Shown here in pieces: positions 42,695 to 51,475 of a stretch of 64,000 nucleotides of DNA (position 1 is the stretch's first letter; every line of letters begins with the position of its first letter). The DNA is from Rhodophyticola sp. CCM32. GTDB taxonomy: Bacteria > Pseudomonadota > Alphaproteobacteria > Rhodobacterales > Rhodobacteraceae. The DNA is taken from assembly GCF_004751985.1 (NCBI RefSeq), contig NZ_CP038492.1:2604001-2668000 (forward strand), read 5' to 3'. The position numbers were made by a program, and so were the translations under genes. The notes beneath the pieces were generated by a model that was given only the letters and a program-made list of their open reading frames with translations, did no database searches and had not been told where the DNA came from.

Positions 42695-43033
42695 ATGCTG
42701 ATCTATAAAATATTGCGTGCCCCGGAATGGGCCACGTTGCAGGCACAGGGCGAAACCCGGGGCGCGCCGATTGATCTGGCCGACGGGTATATACATTTCT
42801 CCACCGCCACGCAGGTTGCGGAAACGGCCGCGAAACATTTCGCGGGAGAGACCGGTCTGGTGCTGCTGGCCTATGACACAGACACGCTTGGCCCGACGCT
42901 GAAATGGGAAATGTCGCGGGGTGGCGCGGATTTCCCCCATCTTTATGCCCCGCTCCGCTTGACCGATCTGCTGTGGCAGGCGCCTCTGCCGCTGGAAAAC
43001 GGCATACATGTCTTCCCCGGAGACCTGTGCTGA
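42695..43033 (+). CDS. DUF952 domain-containing protein
   Basis: 112-residue protein. The family features IYKI at the start, [11 protein letters not shown] near 30-40 and a late FPHLYAPL segment are those of DUF952, a glutathione S-transferase-unrelated small fold of unknown function. ATG 42695 is taken since it starts directly with the domain. The stop overlaps pyrD as TGATG, so the two genes are coupled; this DUF952-pyrD order is common in the Rhodobacteraceae. Confidence 0.92.
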   Translation: MLIYKILRAPEWATLQAQGETRGAPIDLADGYIHFSTATQVAETAAKHFAGETGLVLLAYDTDTLGPTLKWEMSRGGADFPHLYAPLRLTDLLWQAPLPLENGIHVFPGDLC

Positions 43034-44085
43034 TGTTCGAGCGTCTTGGCCTTGCCCTTCTGCACCGGATCGAGCCGGAGCAGGCCCATGCCCTGGCCCT
43101 CGCCGCGCTCAGATCCGGGCTCACCCCCCGCCCCGGGCCGATAACCTCGCCCCGCCTGTCCACCCGCATCGCCGGTCTGGATCTGCCCAACCCGGTGGGG
43201 CTGGCCGCCGGGTTCGACAAGAACGCCGTGGCGCTGGCCGCTCTTGCCCGGGCCGGGTTCGGCTTTCTGGAGGTTGGTGCCACCACGCCCCGCGCGCAGC
43301 CGGGCAACCCCAAACCCCGGCTGTTCCGCCTGTCCGAAGACCGCGCCGCGATCAACCGGTTCGGCTTCAACAATCAGGGGATGGAGGAGATGGCCAGAAA
43401 GCTGGCCGCCCGGCCCCCGATGATCCCTGTCGGTCTCAACCTCGGGGCCAACAAGAACAGCCCGGATCGCGCCGCGGATTTCGCAACCGTGCTGCGCCAT
43501 TGCGGACCGCATGCCGATTTTGCCACGGTCAATGTCTCCTCCCCCAATACCGAAAAACTGCGCGACCTGCAGGGCAAGGCGGCTCTGTCGGCGCTGCTGG
43601 AGGGGGTGATGGCCGCCAATGCAGGTCTGGACAAACCGGTTCCCGTATTCCTGAAAATCGCCCCCGACCTGACGGATCCCGATCTGGAAGATGTAGCCGA
43701 GGCCGCGCTGACCGCCAGGCTGGCAGGGCTGATCGCCACCAATACCACCCTGTCCCGCGACGGGCTGACCGGGCCCCATGCGACTGAGGCGGGCGGCCTG
43801 TCGGGCCAGCCCCTGTTTGAGCACTCCACCCGCGTCCTGGCAAACCTGTCACGGCTGACCGATGGCAGGCTGCCCCTGATCGGGGTTGGTGGCATTGCCA
43901 GCGCCGATCAGGCCTATGCCAAGATCAGGGCCGGGGCCTCTGCGGTGCAGCTTTATACCGGTCTGGTTTATGGCGGGCTCAGCCTCGCGGCGCAGATCAC
44001 CCGTGATCTTGACAGGCTGCTGGCCCGGGATGGGTATGACACTATCGCCCAGGCCACGGGCACGGACCGCGCCGCCTGGCTGTAA
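43033..44085 (+). CDS. pyrD: Dihydroorotate dehydrogenase (quinone), class 2
   Basis: 350-residue membrane-associated flavoenzyme oxidising dihydroorotate with quinone in pyrimidine synthesis. The N-terminal helical extension typical of class 2 is followed by [14 protein letters not shown], the [25 protein letters not shown] segment, the catalytic-Ser region [15 protein letters not shown], the ANTT-like ATNTT and the C-terminal FMN phosphate sites GVGGI and LYTGLVYGG. Start overlaps the DUF952 stop, and a longer frame is rejected. Confidence 0.96.
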   Translation: MFERLGLALLHRIEPEQAHALALAALRSGLTPRPGPITSPRLSTRIAGLDLPNPVGLAAGFDKNAVALAALARAGFGFLEVGATTPRAQPGNPKPRLFRLSEDRAAINRFGFNNQGMEEMARKLAARPPMIPVGLNLGANKNSPDRAADFATVLRHCGPHADFATVNVSSPNTEKLRDLQGKAALSALLEGVMAANAGLDKPVPVFLKIAPDLTDPDLEDVAEAALTARLAGLIATNTTLSRDGLTGPHATEAGGLSGQPLFEHSTRVLANLSRLTDGRLPLIGVGGIASADQAYAKIRAGASAVQLYTGLVYGGLSLAAQITRDLDRLLARDGYDTIAQATGTDRAAWL

Positions 44086-44094
44086 TCCGCCCCC

Positions 44095-44127
44095 CTTCTT
44101 CTTGTCAAAAATACGCCCGCCGGAGGC
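44095..44127 (+). repeat. Operon-end repeat element
   Basis: CTTCTTCTTGTC then AAAAATACGCCCGCCGGAGGC. Same core as at 13172, 48739 and 58427. It lies 10 bases after pyrD in the convergent gap with the thioesterase pair; the remaining gap to 44193 shows nothing else. Confidence 0.6.
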
Positions 44128-44193
44128 GGACCCATACGCCCCGCACGCTCTGACCTCTGCGGCCAGGCATCCGCCGTTGCCGCCCGGTCTGTC

Positions 44194-44706
44194 TCAGCTC
44201 CCGGACCGTGAGGGCATCAGGAAATGCCCTGTGGCCTGGGCAAAAAGACGCGAACGATTATCCTGCCACGCCTCCACATGGACCGAGGCATAGCGCCGCC
44301 CGCTGCGATTCACCCGGGCCCGCGCATAGGCATCACGCGGCAGGCCGGAACGCAGATAATCCACTGTGAAATCAATGGTCTTGGGCAGACGCGGCAAGGT
44401 CTCGGGGCGCAGATCGGCAACTTCCAGCCTGCCGCTTTCAATTTCCGCCCACAGGATGTTGAAACTCAACTCGATGATCGCGGTTGTTTCCAGAAACGAA
44501 GCCGTCACCCCGCCATGAAGCGCCGGCAGAAACGGGTTGCCGATCAGTTTGTCATCATAGGTCAGGATACCGGTCAGCTCATCCCCGCGCCGGTCAAAGC
44601 CGATCCCCATGGTGCGGATATAGGGCACACCATCGACCAGCGCCGCCAGTGCCCCGTCGCGGCGCTGCTTGACCAGATGCAAGGGATCGGGGGCGGACCG
44701 GCTCAT
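44194..44706 (-). CDS. PaaI-family thioesterase (hotdog fold), second gene
   Basis: 170-residue hotdog protein. The central LPALHGGVTASFLETTAIIEL segment has the HGG and acidic-helix pattern of the PaaI/4-hydroxybenzoyl-CoA thioesterase group, followed by TIDFTVDYLRSG. It would hydrolyse an acyl-CoA in the cytoplasm. Its start overlaps the stop of the other thioesterase gene by ATGA. The pair adjoins the acyl-CoA degradation block and may release CoA from side products. Confidence 0.88.
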   Translation of the reverse strand: MSRSAPDPLHLVKQRRDGALAALVDGVPYIRTMGIGFDRRGDELTGILTYDDKLIGNPFLPALHGGVTASFLETTAIIELSFNILWAEIESGRLEVADLRPETLPRLPKTIDFTVDYLRSGLPRDAYARARVNRSGRRYASVHVEAWQDNRSRLFAQATGHFLMPSRSGS

Positions 44707-45158
44707 GATGTGGTCCCCGCCCGCCGGGTGGCCTGCTCTATGGTGAACGCCCCTGTGGCCGAGGCAACGGGCCGGGTGTCATCCTCATCAAAGGCCTGGG
44801 CCCGCACGAAGGCCACGCTGCGCGTCACATGATAGCATTCCGCCCGCGCCACGATCCGCTGGCCGGGGGTGGCCGGGCGCATATAGTCGATCCGCAGATC
44901 AATTGTTGCAGTCCCCACAGGTGCTGCCGAATGGCTGATCACTGCCGCCCCGCCGCAGGTATCCATCAGCGCCGAAACCGCGCCGCCATGGATCACGCCG
45001 CTTTTCGGATCCCCCACCAGATCCCTGGAATAGGGCATGGAAATCACCGCCACACCTGCGCCGACCTCGTCAAGATGCATCTGCAATGCTCTGGAAAACG
45101 GGATCGCCTCGATGAATTGCCGGGCAATCCGGGCCTTGTCCTCGGGCGTGACTGGCAT
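44703..45158 (-). CDS. PaaI-family thioesterase (hotdog fold), first gene
   Basis: 151-residue hotdog protein with the clear PaaI signature SGVIHGGAVSALMDTCGGAAVI (His-Gly-Gly then the catalytic Asp region) and IDLRIDYMRPATPGQ. It forms a coupled pair with the next thioesterase. It is divergent from the first MerR gene across 248 bases, where TTCAGGT-N3-ACCTGAA (45242-45258) sits. Confidence 0.92.
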   Translation of the reverse strand: MPVTPEDKARIARQFIEAIPFSRALQMHLDEVGAGVAVISMPYSRDLVGDPKSGVIHGGAVSALMDTCGGAAVISHSAAPVGTATIDLRIDYMRPATPGQRIVARAECYHVTRSVAFVRAQAFDEDDTRPVASATGAFTIEQATRRAGTTS

Positions 45159-45241
45159 CTTGTGATCCTTCTTATCGGCCTTTGGCGGCAGATGGCATCA
45201 GGTTCCCCGAACCGCATGCCCCAGCGCAAGACCTAACGCGT

Positions 45242-45258
45242 TTCAGGTAAAACCTGAA
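45242..45258. promoter_or_regulatory. Palindrome in the thioesterase/MerR divergent gap
   Basis: TTCAGGT-AAA-ACCTGAA, perfect 7-base arms, 84 bases before the thioesterase start. Likely an operator. The flanks GCGTTT and AAAACG extend the symmetry loosely, recalling the dispersed repeat arms. Confidence 0.45.
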
Positions 45259-45406
45259 TTGAAAACGGCGGTTTTTCACCATTGGTCAGGCCACGTTTCT
45301 TGATCCGGCCTGTTTCATATCAAACCCGAAACACAACACATAACTTTGCATTCATATCCGCGCTGGTGCAGATATGACGTAACGGCAATAACACCCAGAT
45401 TGCGCG

Positions 45407-45778
45407 ATGTCGGATGACAGGCTGAATTTCAAACAGATGTGTGCACATTTCGATGTGACACCCCGCACCTTGCGGCATTACGAATATATCGAACTTCTGG
45501 CACCGGAACGTGAAGGCCGCAGCCGGTTCTACGGCCCCCGGGAAATGGCCCGGATGACCCTGATCCTCAGGGGGCGGCGGTTCGGGTTCAGCCTGGAAGA
45601 GATTCGCCAATGGCTGGAACTTTACGATGCCGATCCCGAAGGTCGGGTACAGCGCGACACCTGGCTGGCCATGGCCGACCGGCAATTGGAAGAACTGGAT
45701 CGCCGCCGCCGCGAGCTGGATGAGGTCATCGTGGAGTTACGCAATTTGCGCAACACCACCGCAGCGGGTGACACATAA
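45407..45778 (+). CDS. MerR-family transcriptional regulator, copy 1
   Basis: 123-residue regulator: winged HTH (residues 8-75; QMCAHFDVTPRTLRHYEYIELL, then LILRGRRFGFSLEEIRQWL) and a C-terminal dimer helix (about 85-115) without metal-binding Cys. The same design as copy 2 downstream, with about half of the HTH residues identical. MerR proteins of this type (LiuR-like) control acyl-CoA or branched-chain degradation genes in proteobacteria. TGACGTAACG at 45375-45384, 23 bases before its start, also occurs before copy 2. Confidence 0.9.
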   Translation: MSDDRLNFKQMCAHFDVTPRTLRHYEYIELLAPEREGRSRFYGPREMARMTLILRGRRFGFSLEEIRQWLELYDADPEGRVQRDTWLAMADRQLEELDRRRRELDEVIVELRNLRNTTAAGDT

Positions 45779-45864
45779 ACGTACTGCCCCTGACCTTTCC
45801 CGCCCGATGGCTGTTTCCGGGTCCTGTATTCGAACATTTGAATCGGTCTGGCCCGATCAGAGGG

Positions 45865-45998
45865 GTAAGGATTTCCTTACCTGTAAGGCGGATTACAGAA
45901 AATCAGGCATTTGCAGATGTTGCGGCTGACCCTGCGTCACTTTTCCTGACCTTTCGTCAGGCACAAAGTGACGTAACGTTCCGTTTACGTAAACGTCA
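45865..45998. promoter_or_regulatory. Palindrome-dense control region upstream of the second MerR gene
   Basis: In order: GTAAGG-N4-CCTTAC (45865-45880); CTGTAA-N6-TTACAG (45881-45898); a nested hairpin CGTCACTTT/AAAGTGACG (45935-45943, 45965-45973) enclosing CCTGAC/GTCAGG; and TGACGTAACG (45969-45978) with TTTACGTAAA (45984-45993) and a closing ACGTCA (45993-45998). The ACGT-containing part resembles MerR/LiuR-type half-sites and repeats the motif before copy 1. The 293-base gap 45779-46071 holds no gene. Confidence 0.55.
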
Positions 45999-46071
45999 GC
46001 TTCTCTTGTAGAAGCACACCCGCCTATACAAATCGCTGGCCATGACCAATGCTTGATACAGAGAGCCCCTT

Positions 46072-46473
46072 ATGACCAAAGAAATCATGACCATCCGCGA
46101 GATGTGCGACGCGTTTCAGGTTACCCCCCGGACGCTGCGTTTCTATGAAACCAAGGAATTGCTGTTCCCGATCCGCGAGGGGCAGAAACGCCTCTTTACC
46201 CGACGTGACCGGGCCCGGCTGAAACTGATCCTGCGCGGCAAACGTTTCGGGTTCAGCCTGGAAGAAATCCGTCAGCTTCTGGATCTCTATTATGCCGGCG
46301 ATCAGCAGGCCACCCAATTGTCACGCACCCTTGATGTGGCGGGTGAACGGCTTGCTGATATGGAACATCAGAAAGCGGAACTGAATCTGGCGATCGACGA
46401 TCTGAAATCACAGATCGGTCTGGTCGAAAACATGCTGAGTGATGTGACCGGCCACAAAGACGCCGCTGAATAA
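46072..46473 (+). CDS. MerR-family transcriptional regulator, copy 2
   Basis: 133-residue paralogue of the previous regulator: EMCDAFQVTPRTLRFYETKELL for the HTH and LILRGKRFGFSLEEIRQLLDLY for the wing region, then a coiled-coil dimer helix (about 85-128). No Cys effector site. It is 42 bases before the acyl-CoA dehydrogenase gene, pointing to control of that operon, probably with an acyl-CoA ligand. Start ATG 46072 has weak spacing to GAGAG upstream. Confidence 0.92.
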   Translation: MTKEIMTIREMCDAFQVTPRTLRFYETKELLFPIREGQKRLFTRRDRARLKLILRGKRFGFSLEEIRQLLDLYYAGDQQATQLSRTLDVAGERLADMEHQKAELNLAIDDLKSQIGLVENMLSDVTGHKDAAE

Positions 46474-46515
46474 GAGATACCGGCCCAAAGACCGCTCGGG
46501 AGGAGAAACCCCAGG

Positions 46516-48294
46516 ATGCCAAGCTACACTGCCCCCACCAAAGACATGCAATTCGTGCTTCATGACGTGCTCGATATCTCCGGTCAGGATGTGCCCGGCT
46601 ATGACGAGATGGAACGCGACTTTACCGGGGCCGTGCTGGAAGAGGCCGGCAAAATCGCAAGCGGGGTGCTGACACCCCTGAATACCGTTGGCGATACCGA
46701 AGGGTGTACCCTAGAAAACGGTGTGGTTCGCACACCCACGGGGTTCAGCGACGCATTCGAGCAGATGAAAGAAGGTGGCTGGCCCGGTCTCGACATGCCC
46801 GAACAATATGGCGGGCAGAACATGCCCTATGTGCTGGGCACTGCGGTGGGCGAGATGTTTTCCGCCGCCAATCAGGCCTTCACCATGTATCAGGGCCTGA
46901 CCCATGGTGCGGCCTCGGCCATTCTGGCCCATGGCAGCGACCAGCAGAAAGACACCTATCTGCCGAAAATGGTCGCCTGCGACTGGACCGGCACGATGAA
47001 CCTGACCGAACCCCATTGCGGCACCGATCTGGGCCTGATGCGCACCAGGGCCGAACCGCAGAAAGATGGCAGTTACCAGATTACCGGGCAGAAGATTTTC
47101 ATCTCTGCCGGGGAACATGACATGGCCGAAAACATCATCCATCTGGTGCTGGGCAGGATCACCGGCGCGCCCGACGGGATCAAAGGCGTGTCGCTGTTCA
47201 TTGTACCGAAATTCCTTGTGAAGGACGATGGCAGCCTGGGCGCGCGCAATGGCGTGTCCTGCGGCAAGATCGAGGAAAAGATGGGCATCCACGGCAATTC
47301 CACCTGCGTGATGAACTATGATGGCGCAACCGGTTATCTGCTTGGGGAAGAACACAAAGGCATGCGCGCCATGTTCACAATGATGAACGAGGCCCGGCTG
47401 GGTGTCGGCATGCAGGGTCTGGCCCAGGCCGAAGCGGCCTATCAGAACGCGCTAGACTATGCGAAAAACCGGTTGCAGGGCCGCGATGTCACCGGCCCGA
47501 AAAACCCTGACGGCCCGGCCGATCCGCTGATCGTCCATCCCGATATCCGTCGCAGCCTGATGGCACAGAAAAGCTTTGCCGAAGGCGGTCGTGCCTTCCT
47601 TCTCTGGGGTGCGACCCTGATCGACCAGGCCCATCGCGGCCAGGACGCGGATGCGGATGGGTTGATCTCGCTGATGACACCGGTGATCAAAGGCTTCCTG
47701 ACCGATCAGGGCTATGACATGACCGTGCTGGCGCAACAGATTTACGGCGGCCATGGCTATATCGAGGAATGGGGTATGTCCCAGTTCACCCGCGACGCAA
47801 GGATCACCCAGATCTATGAAGGCGCCAATGGCGTGCAGGCGCTGGATCTGGTGGGCCGGAAACTGGCCCAGGATGGCGGCAAACATGTGATGGCTTTCTT
47901 TGATCTGGTGAAAACCTTCATCAAGGAAAACAGCGGCAACGAGGCCCTGACAGCGGATTTCCTCGACCCTCTGAAAGCGGCCTCGAAGGATTTGCAGACG
48001 GCCGCGATGTATTTCATGCAGGAAGGTATGAAGAATCCCAATAACGCGCTGTCAGGATCGTATGACTTCATGCATCTTTTCGGGCATACCTGCCTGGGCC
48101 TGATGTGGGCCCGCATGGCCAAAACCGCACTGGAAACCCTTGAAAACGGCACCCCGGACCCGGATTTCTACAAGACGAAACTGGCGACGGGGCGCTTCTA
48201 CATGGCCCGCCAATTGCCGATGACCGCCACCCATCTGGCGCGCATCCAATCGGGCGCGGACACGGTGATGGCGCTGGATGCAGCCCAGTTCTGA
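46516..48294 (+). CDS. Acyl-CoA dehydrogenase with C-terminal extension (DmdC/FadE12-like)
   Basis: 592-residue FAD enzyme introducing the 2,3 double bond in acyl-CoAs. Long ACAD with an N-terminal helical part, [19 protein letters not shown] (flavin/substrate region), the [25 protein letters not shown] segment and the catalytic glutamate in [20 protein letters not shown], and an added C-terminal domain of ~120 residues. This architecture is shared with DmdC (methylmercaptopropionyl-CoA dehydrogenase); whether it takes that substrate or fatty acyl-CoA cannot be told. AGGAG precedes the start. Confidence 0.94.
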   Translation: MPSYTAPTKDMQFVLHDVLDISGQDVPGYDEMERDFTGAVLEEAGKIASGVLTPLNTVGDTEGCTLENGVVRTPTGFSDAFEQMKEGGWPGLDMPEQYGGQNMPYVLGTAVGEMFSAANQAFTMYQGLTHGAASAILAHGSDQQKDTYLPKMVACDWTGTMNLTEPHCGTDLGLMRTRAEPQKDGSYQITGQKIFISAGEHDMAENIIHLVLGRITGAPDGIKGVSLFIVPKFLVKDDGSLGARNGVSCGKIEEKMGIHGNSTCVMNYDGATGYLLGEEHKGMRAMFTMMNEARLGVGMQGLAQAEAAYQNALDYAKNRLQGRDVTGPKNPDGPADPLIVHPDIRRSLMAQKSFAEGGRAFLLWGATLIDQAHRGQDADADGLISLMTPVIKGFLTDQGYDMTVLAQQIYGGHGYIEEWGMSQFTRDARITQIYEGANGVQALDLVGRKLAQDGGKHVMAFFDLVKTFIKENSGNEALTADFLDPLKAASKDLQTAAMYFMQEGMKNPNNALSGSYDFMHLFGHTCLGLMWARMAKTALETLENGTPDPDFYKTKLATGRFYMARQLPMTATHLARIQSGADTVMALDAAQF

Positions 48295-48318
48295 CAGCGC
48301 AGAGAGAGAAGACAGATC

Positions 48319-48531
48319 ATGCCGAAACGCCTACGTCTGACCCGCCGCCCCAATCTCGCGATGAGCGAGGACGGGTTTCGCCGTTTGCGGATGCTTTCGG
48401 CGGAGGCGGGGCTGGATGAAGGTGAATTTCTGTCCTTCCTGTTTGAAAACTGGAACAGTGTGACGAACCAGGAAAATCTGACCGCCCGGCTCAGGCTTTT
48501 CAATTCCGAACTGGATGCCCGCAAACGCTGA
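48319..48531 (+). CDS. Small hypothetical protein after the acyl-CoA dehydrogenase
   Basis: 70-residue basic N-terminal protein (MPKRLRLTRRPNLAMSEDGF) with two predicted amphipathic helices (about 18-48 and 54-68). It is 24 bases after the dehydrogenase stop, with a GAGAGAAGAC-type site before the ATG. It looks vaguely like a ribbon-helix-helix regulator but no motif is decisive. Cotranscribed with the dehydrogenase gene. Confidence 0.7.
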   Translation: MPKRLRLTRRPNLAMSEDGFRRLRMLSAEAGLDEGEFLSFLFENWNSVTNQENLTARLRLFNSELDARKR

Positions 48532-48596
48532 CGATGGCGCGGGTTTGAGAAGAAGGATTTTGCGTATTTGACACAAGAAGAAGACCGGTAACCGGC

Positions 48597-48653
48597 GCCC
48601 TGTCTGACCGAATGCCCCCGTATCCGGGGGGCGCCGACACGTTCAGACAGGGC
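48597..48653. repeat. Cruciform-like structure in the 305-base gap before gst
   Basis: Outer arms GCCCTGTCTGA (48597-48607) and TCAGACAGGGC (48643-48653) are perfect; inside, CCCCCG-TATC-CGGGGG (48615-48630). Just before it is CCGGT-A-ACCGG (48585-48595). No T-run. The gap 48532-48836 otherwise holds only the repeat at 48739-48790; no gene is seen. Confidence 0.6.
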
Positions 48654-48738
48654 CGCCTTCTCCTTGTGCGGTCATCGGCTCGCCAGCCTGTACCGCACCG
48701 CAACGCTGACGCGTTATCGTTAATATCCTGTTACCGGC

Positions 48739-48790
48739 CCTCTTCTTGTTTCAAATACGCCACGGGGGTGCGGGGGTGTGAAACCCCCGC
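48739..48790 (+). repeat. Operon-end repeat element with hairpin
   Basis: CCTCTTCTTGTTTC, then AAATACGCCACGGGGGTGCG, ending in the hairpin GCGGGGGT-N5-ACCCCCGC (48770-48790). Shares its first part with the elements at 13172, 44095 and 58427. Confidence 0.6.
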
Positions 48791-48836
48791 TCCTGCCGGT
48801 GCAGGATAACACGACCAGCGCGGGGAGACGCAGGAT

Positions 48837-49481
48837 ATGACACTGAAACTCTATTGCTTCGCCGAAAGCGGCAATGCCTACAAAGCCGCCCTTGCTCTGC
48901 ATCTGACAGGGCTCGATTGGACGCCGGTCTTTGTCGATTTCTTCAAGGGTGAAACCCGCACGTCTGAATTCCGGGCGCTGTCGGTCATGGGCGAAGTCCC
49001 GCTGCTGGCCGATGGCGACACGATGCTCAGCCAATCGGGCGTCATACTCGATTATATCAGTTCCAAAACCGGCAAGCTTGGCGGCACCAGCGCCGAGGAA
49101 CGCCGCGAGGTTCTGCGCTGGATGTTTTTCGACAATCACAAGGTTTCAGGCGTGGCCGGGCCGCTGCGCTTCATCATGAATTTCCTGCCCGAGGAGAAAA
49201 GAAACGCCGATGTTATCGGTTTCATGTCGGGCCGGCTGGCCGCCGCGCTGGATATCCTGAATACCGGGCTTGAAGGGCGGGACTGGCTGGTCGGCAACGG
49301 CCTGACCGTCGCCGATATCTCCTGCGCGGGATATCTCTATTACCCCGAACCCTTCACCTTCACCCGCACCGATTACCCCAATATCGACCGCTGGCTGACC
49401 CACATCGCCTCCACCCCCGGCTGGCAACACCCCTATGACCTGATGCCTGCGCCCACGGCAGGCCAAGACACCCGGAGCTGA
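48837..49481 (+). CDS. Glutathione S-transferase family protein
   Basis: 214-residue GST: N-terminal thioredoxin-like domain (LKLYCFAESGNAYKAALALHL; MGEVPLLADGDTMLSQSGVILDYI with the cis-Pro and the glutathione-binding Ser) and a helical C-terminal domain with the N-capping GLTVADISCAGYL. A catalytic residue may be Ser10 or Cys6. It lies 3 bases before the thiolase gene, a common placement in Rhodobacteraceae beta-oxidation clusters; its role there is not known. Confidence 0.93.
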   Translation: MTLKLYCFAESGNAYKAALALHLTGLDWTPVFVDFFKGETRTSEFRALSVMGEVPLLADGDTMLSQSGVILDYISSKTGKLGGTSAEERREVLRWMFFDNHKVSGVAGPLRFIMNFLPEEKRNADVIGFMSGRLAAALDILNTGLEGRDWLVGNGLTVADISCAGYLYYPEPFTFTRTDYPNIDRWLTHIASTPGWQHPYDLMPAPTAGQDTRS

Positions 49482-49484
49482 CCC

Positions 49485-50696
49485 ATGACTGATGCCTATA
49501 TCTATGACGCGATCCGCACCCCCCGGGGCAAAGGCCGCAAGGATGGCGCCCTGCACGAGGTCACCGCCGCACGGCTTTCTGCAGTCACCCTCAACGCGTT
49601 GAAAGAGCGTAACGATCTGGACGGTCACGCGGTCGAGGATGTGATCTGGGGCAATGTCACCCAGGTCGCCGAACAGGGCGGCTGTCTGGCGCGCACGGCG
49701 GTTCTTGCCTCGGACCTGGACGAACGCATCCCCGGTCTTGCCATCAACCGGTTCTGCGCCTCGGGTCTTGAGGCGGTGAACATCGCCGCCAATCAGGTCA
49801 AGGGCGGCGGCGGTGACGGCTATATCGCCGGTGGCGTCGAAATGATGGGCCGGGTAGCGATGGGCAGTGACGGGGCGGCCATCGCGGTTGATCCGTCGAT
49901 CGCCATGGACACCTATTTCGTGCCGCAGGGCATCTCGGCGGATATCATCGCCACGGAATACGGTTTTTCCCGCGATGACGCGGATGCGCTGGCAATGGCC
50001 TCCCAGACCCGGGCCAAAGCCGCCTGGGATGACAACCGGTTCGCAAATTCCATCATCACCGTGAAAGACCGCAACGGTCTGACCATCCTGGATAAGGATG
50101 AATACATGCGCCCGGAAACCGATATGCAGACCCTGGGCAGCCTGAAACCCGCCTTCAAGGATATGGGAGAGGTCATGCCCGGCTTCGACATCATCGCCCT
50201 GATGAAATATCCGCATCTGGAACGGATCAACCATATCCACCATGCGGGCAACAGTTCCGGCATCGTCGACGGCTCCGCCGCGCTGCTGATCGGCAATGAA
50301 GCCTTCGGGGCGGCCAATGGTCTGAAACCCCGCGCCCGTATCCGGGCCAGCTGCAAGATCGGCACCGACCCCACGATCATGCTGACCGGCCCGGTGCCTG
50401 CAACCCGGAAAATCCTGGAAGACAGCGGGATGAGCATCGCCGATATCGACCTGTTCGAGGTGAACGAGGCGTTTTCATCGGTCGTGCTGCGCTTCATGCA
50501 GGCCTTCGATGTGGATCACGACAAGGTCAATGTGAATGGCGGAGCGATCGCCATGGGCCACCCGCTTGGCGCCACCGGCGCGATGATCATCGGCACCCTG
50601 CTGGATGAGCTGGAACGCAGCGGCAAAGGCACCGGGCTGGCCACGCTATGCGTTGCATCGGGCATGGGTGCGGCCACCATCATCGAGAGAATCTGA
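49485..50696 (+). CDS. Acetyl-CoA C-acyltransferase (thiolase)
   Basis: 403-residue thiolase cleaving 3-ketoacyl-CoA in beta-oxidation. N-terminal nucleophile Cys near residue 89 in [12 protein letters not shown], the EVNEAFSSV segment, the [18 protein letters not shown] loop and the C-terminal Cys in [16 protein letters not shown]. Length and motif order are standard (FadA type). It forms a unit with GST upstream and the multifunctional FadJ-like enzyme downstream. Confidence 0.95.
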   Translation: MTDAYIYDAIRTPRGKGRKDGALHEVTAARLSAVTLNALKERNDLDGHAVEDVIWGNVTQVAEQGGCLARTAVLASDLDERIPGLAINRFCASGLEAVNIAANQVKGGGGDGYIAGGVEMMGRVAMGSDGAAIAVDPSIAMDTYFVPQGISADIIATEYGFSRDDADALAMASQTRAKAAWDDNRFANSIITVKDRNGLTILDKDEYMRPETDMQTLGSLKPAFKDMGEVMPGFDIIALMKYPHLERINHIHHAGNSSGIVDGSAALLIGNEAFGAANGLKPRARIRASCKIGTDPTIMLTGPVPATRKILEDSGMSIADIDLFEVNEAFSSVVLRFMQAFDVDHDKVNVNGGAIAMGHPLGATGAMIIGTLLDELERSGKGTGLATLCVASGMGAATIIERI

Positions 50697-50702
50697 GCCG
50701 TA

Positions 50703-50880
50703 ATGACCGTGACCGCGCGACATATCTGTCAGACGCATGTCGATGCCGTCTCCCGCCATGTTCCGGCCCGAGATGACCGGATGCCGGAACATCTGGGCGG
50801 GGGCCCGATGACGCGACAATACCAGCCCCTTGCGGACAACAAGATATGTCGCATCGTCAATACGCCCGGTTATTGTCATG
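50703..50880. repeat. Large imperfect inverted repeat (MITE- or structured-RNA-like)
   Basis: Two inverted copies face each other. Matching parts from the outside in: ATGACCG..ACCG with its counterpart ending at 50880; GCGACATATC (50718-50727) with GATATGTCGC (50843-50852); CCCGCC-ATGTTCCGGC with GCCGGAACAT-CT-GGGCGGG at the tip. The right copy is about 30 bases longer. It starts 6 bases after the thiolase stop. A 68-codon frame across it ends by ATGA at the next gene but has no ribosome-binding site. Confidence 0.65.
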
Positions 50881-50905
50881 CCAAACCCCTTTCGGAGGGA
50901 TCGAA

Positions 50906-51388
50906 ATGACAGATGCAAAAGCGATTTATCAAAATCTTCTCGACAAGGTGTCCGAGGCTCTTCTCGCCAATGACGTTGAGGCATTCCTGATTCACAGTGC
51001 GATCCCGCATTATATCGAGACGGAAACCGAAAAACTCCTGATCGCGACGGAACAGGACGTGCGCGATAAATTTCAGATCTGGTCACTGACCCTGCGCAGC
51101 AAGGGGGTGACCGATTATGCCCGCATGTGCAGCGAGGCCGCATATGTGACCCCGACGCGCATTCTGGGGTCGCATACAAGCCAGTTTCTGCACGGGCCGG
51201 TGGTGATCACCCCGTCCTTTCCCAGCTCGCTTGAACTGGGCAACCATAATGGCCAATGGAAGGTCCGGCGCGCGATTCAGCAGGGGGCTTTCGTGACCTG
51301 GCCCGATCTTCTGCCCCGGGTGTCGACAAATACAGGTTTGCATAGCAGCAGACAAAGCACAGGCGGAGGCCGCGATGTCACTGCCTGA
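50906..51388 (+). CDS. NTF2-like small protein, function unknown
   Basis: 160-residue soluble protein. The first 130 residues look like a SnoaL/NTF2-type cone fold (AIYQNLLDKVSEALLANDVEAFLIHSAIPHYIETE followed by antiparallel strands), and the C-terminus is Ser/Gly-rich and probably disordered. GGAGGG precedes ATG 50906, which fixes the start. It lies between the thiolase inverted repeat and the FadJ-like gene. The NTF2 similarity is judged by pattern only. Confidence 0.72.
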   Translation: MTDAKAIYQNLLDKVSEALLANDVEAFLIHSAIPHYIETETEKLLIATEQDVRDKFQIWSLTLRSKGVTDYARMCSEAAYVTPTRILGSHTSQFLHGPVVITPSFPSSLELGNHNGQWKVRRAIQQGAFVTWPDLLPRVSTNTGLHSSRQSTGGGRDVTA

Positions 51389-51475
51389 TCTGTCGCCCGC
51401 CCGAAGCAATCGCCGCGCAGCATCCGCGGATCACCCCGGCATCCCGACACCCCGAAGCAAGAAAGACCCGAGAGC

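Noticed and set aside
50703..50909. 68-codon frame between thiolase and the NTF2-like gene, ending by ATGA at the latter
   Set aside because: It lies on a large inverted duplication, has no ribosome-binding site, and the translation shows no protein-like pattern; the NTF2-like gene has its own GGAGGG. Kept only as a remark on the repeat.
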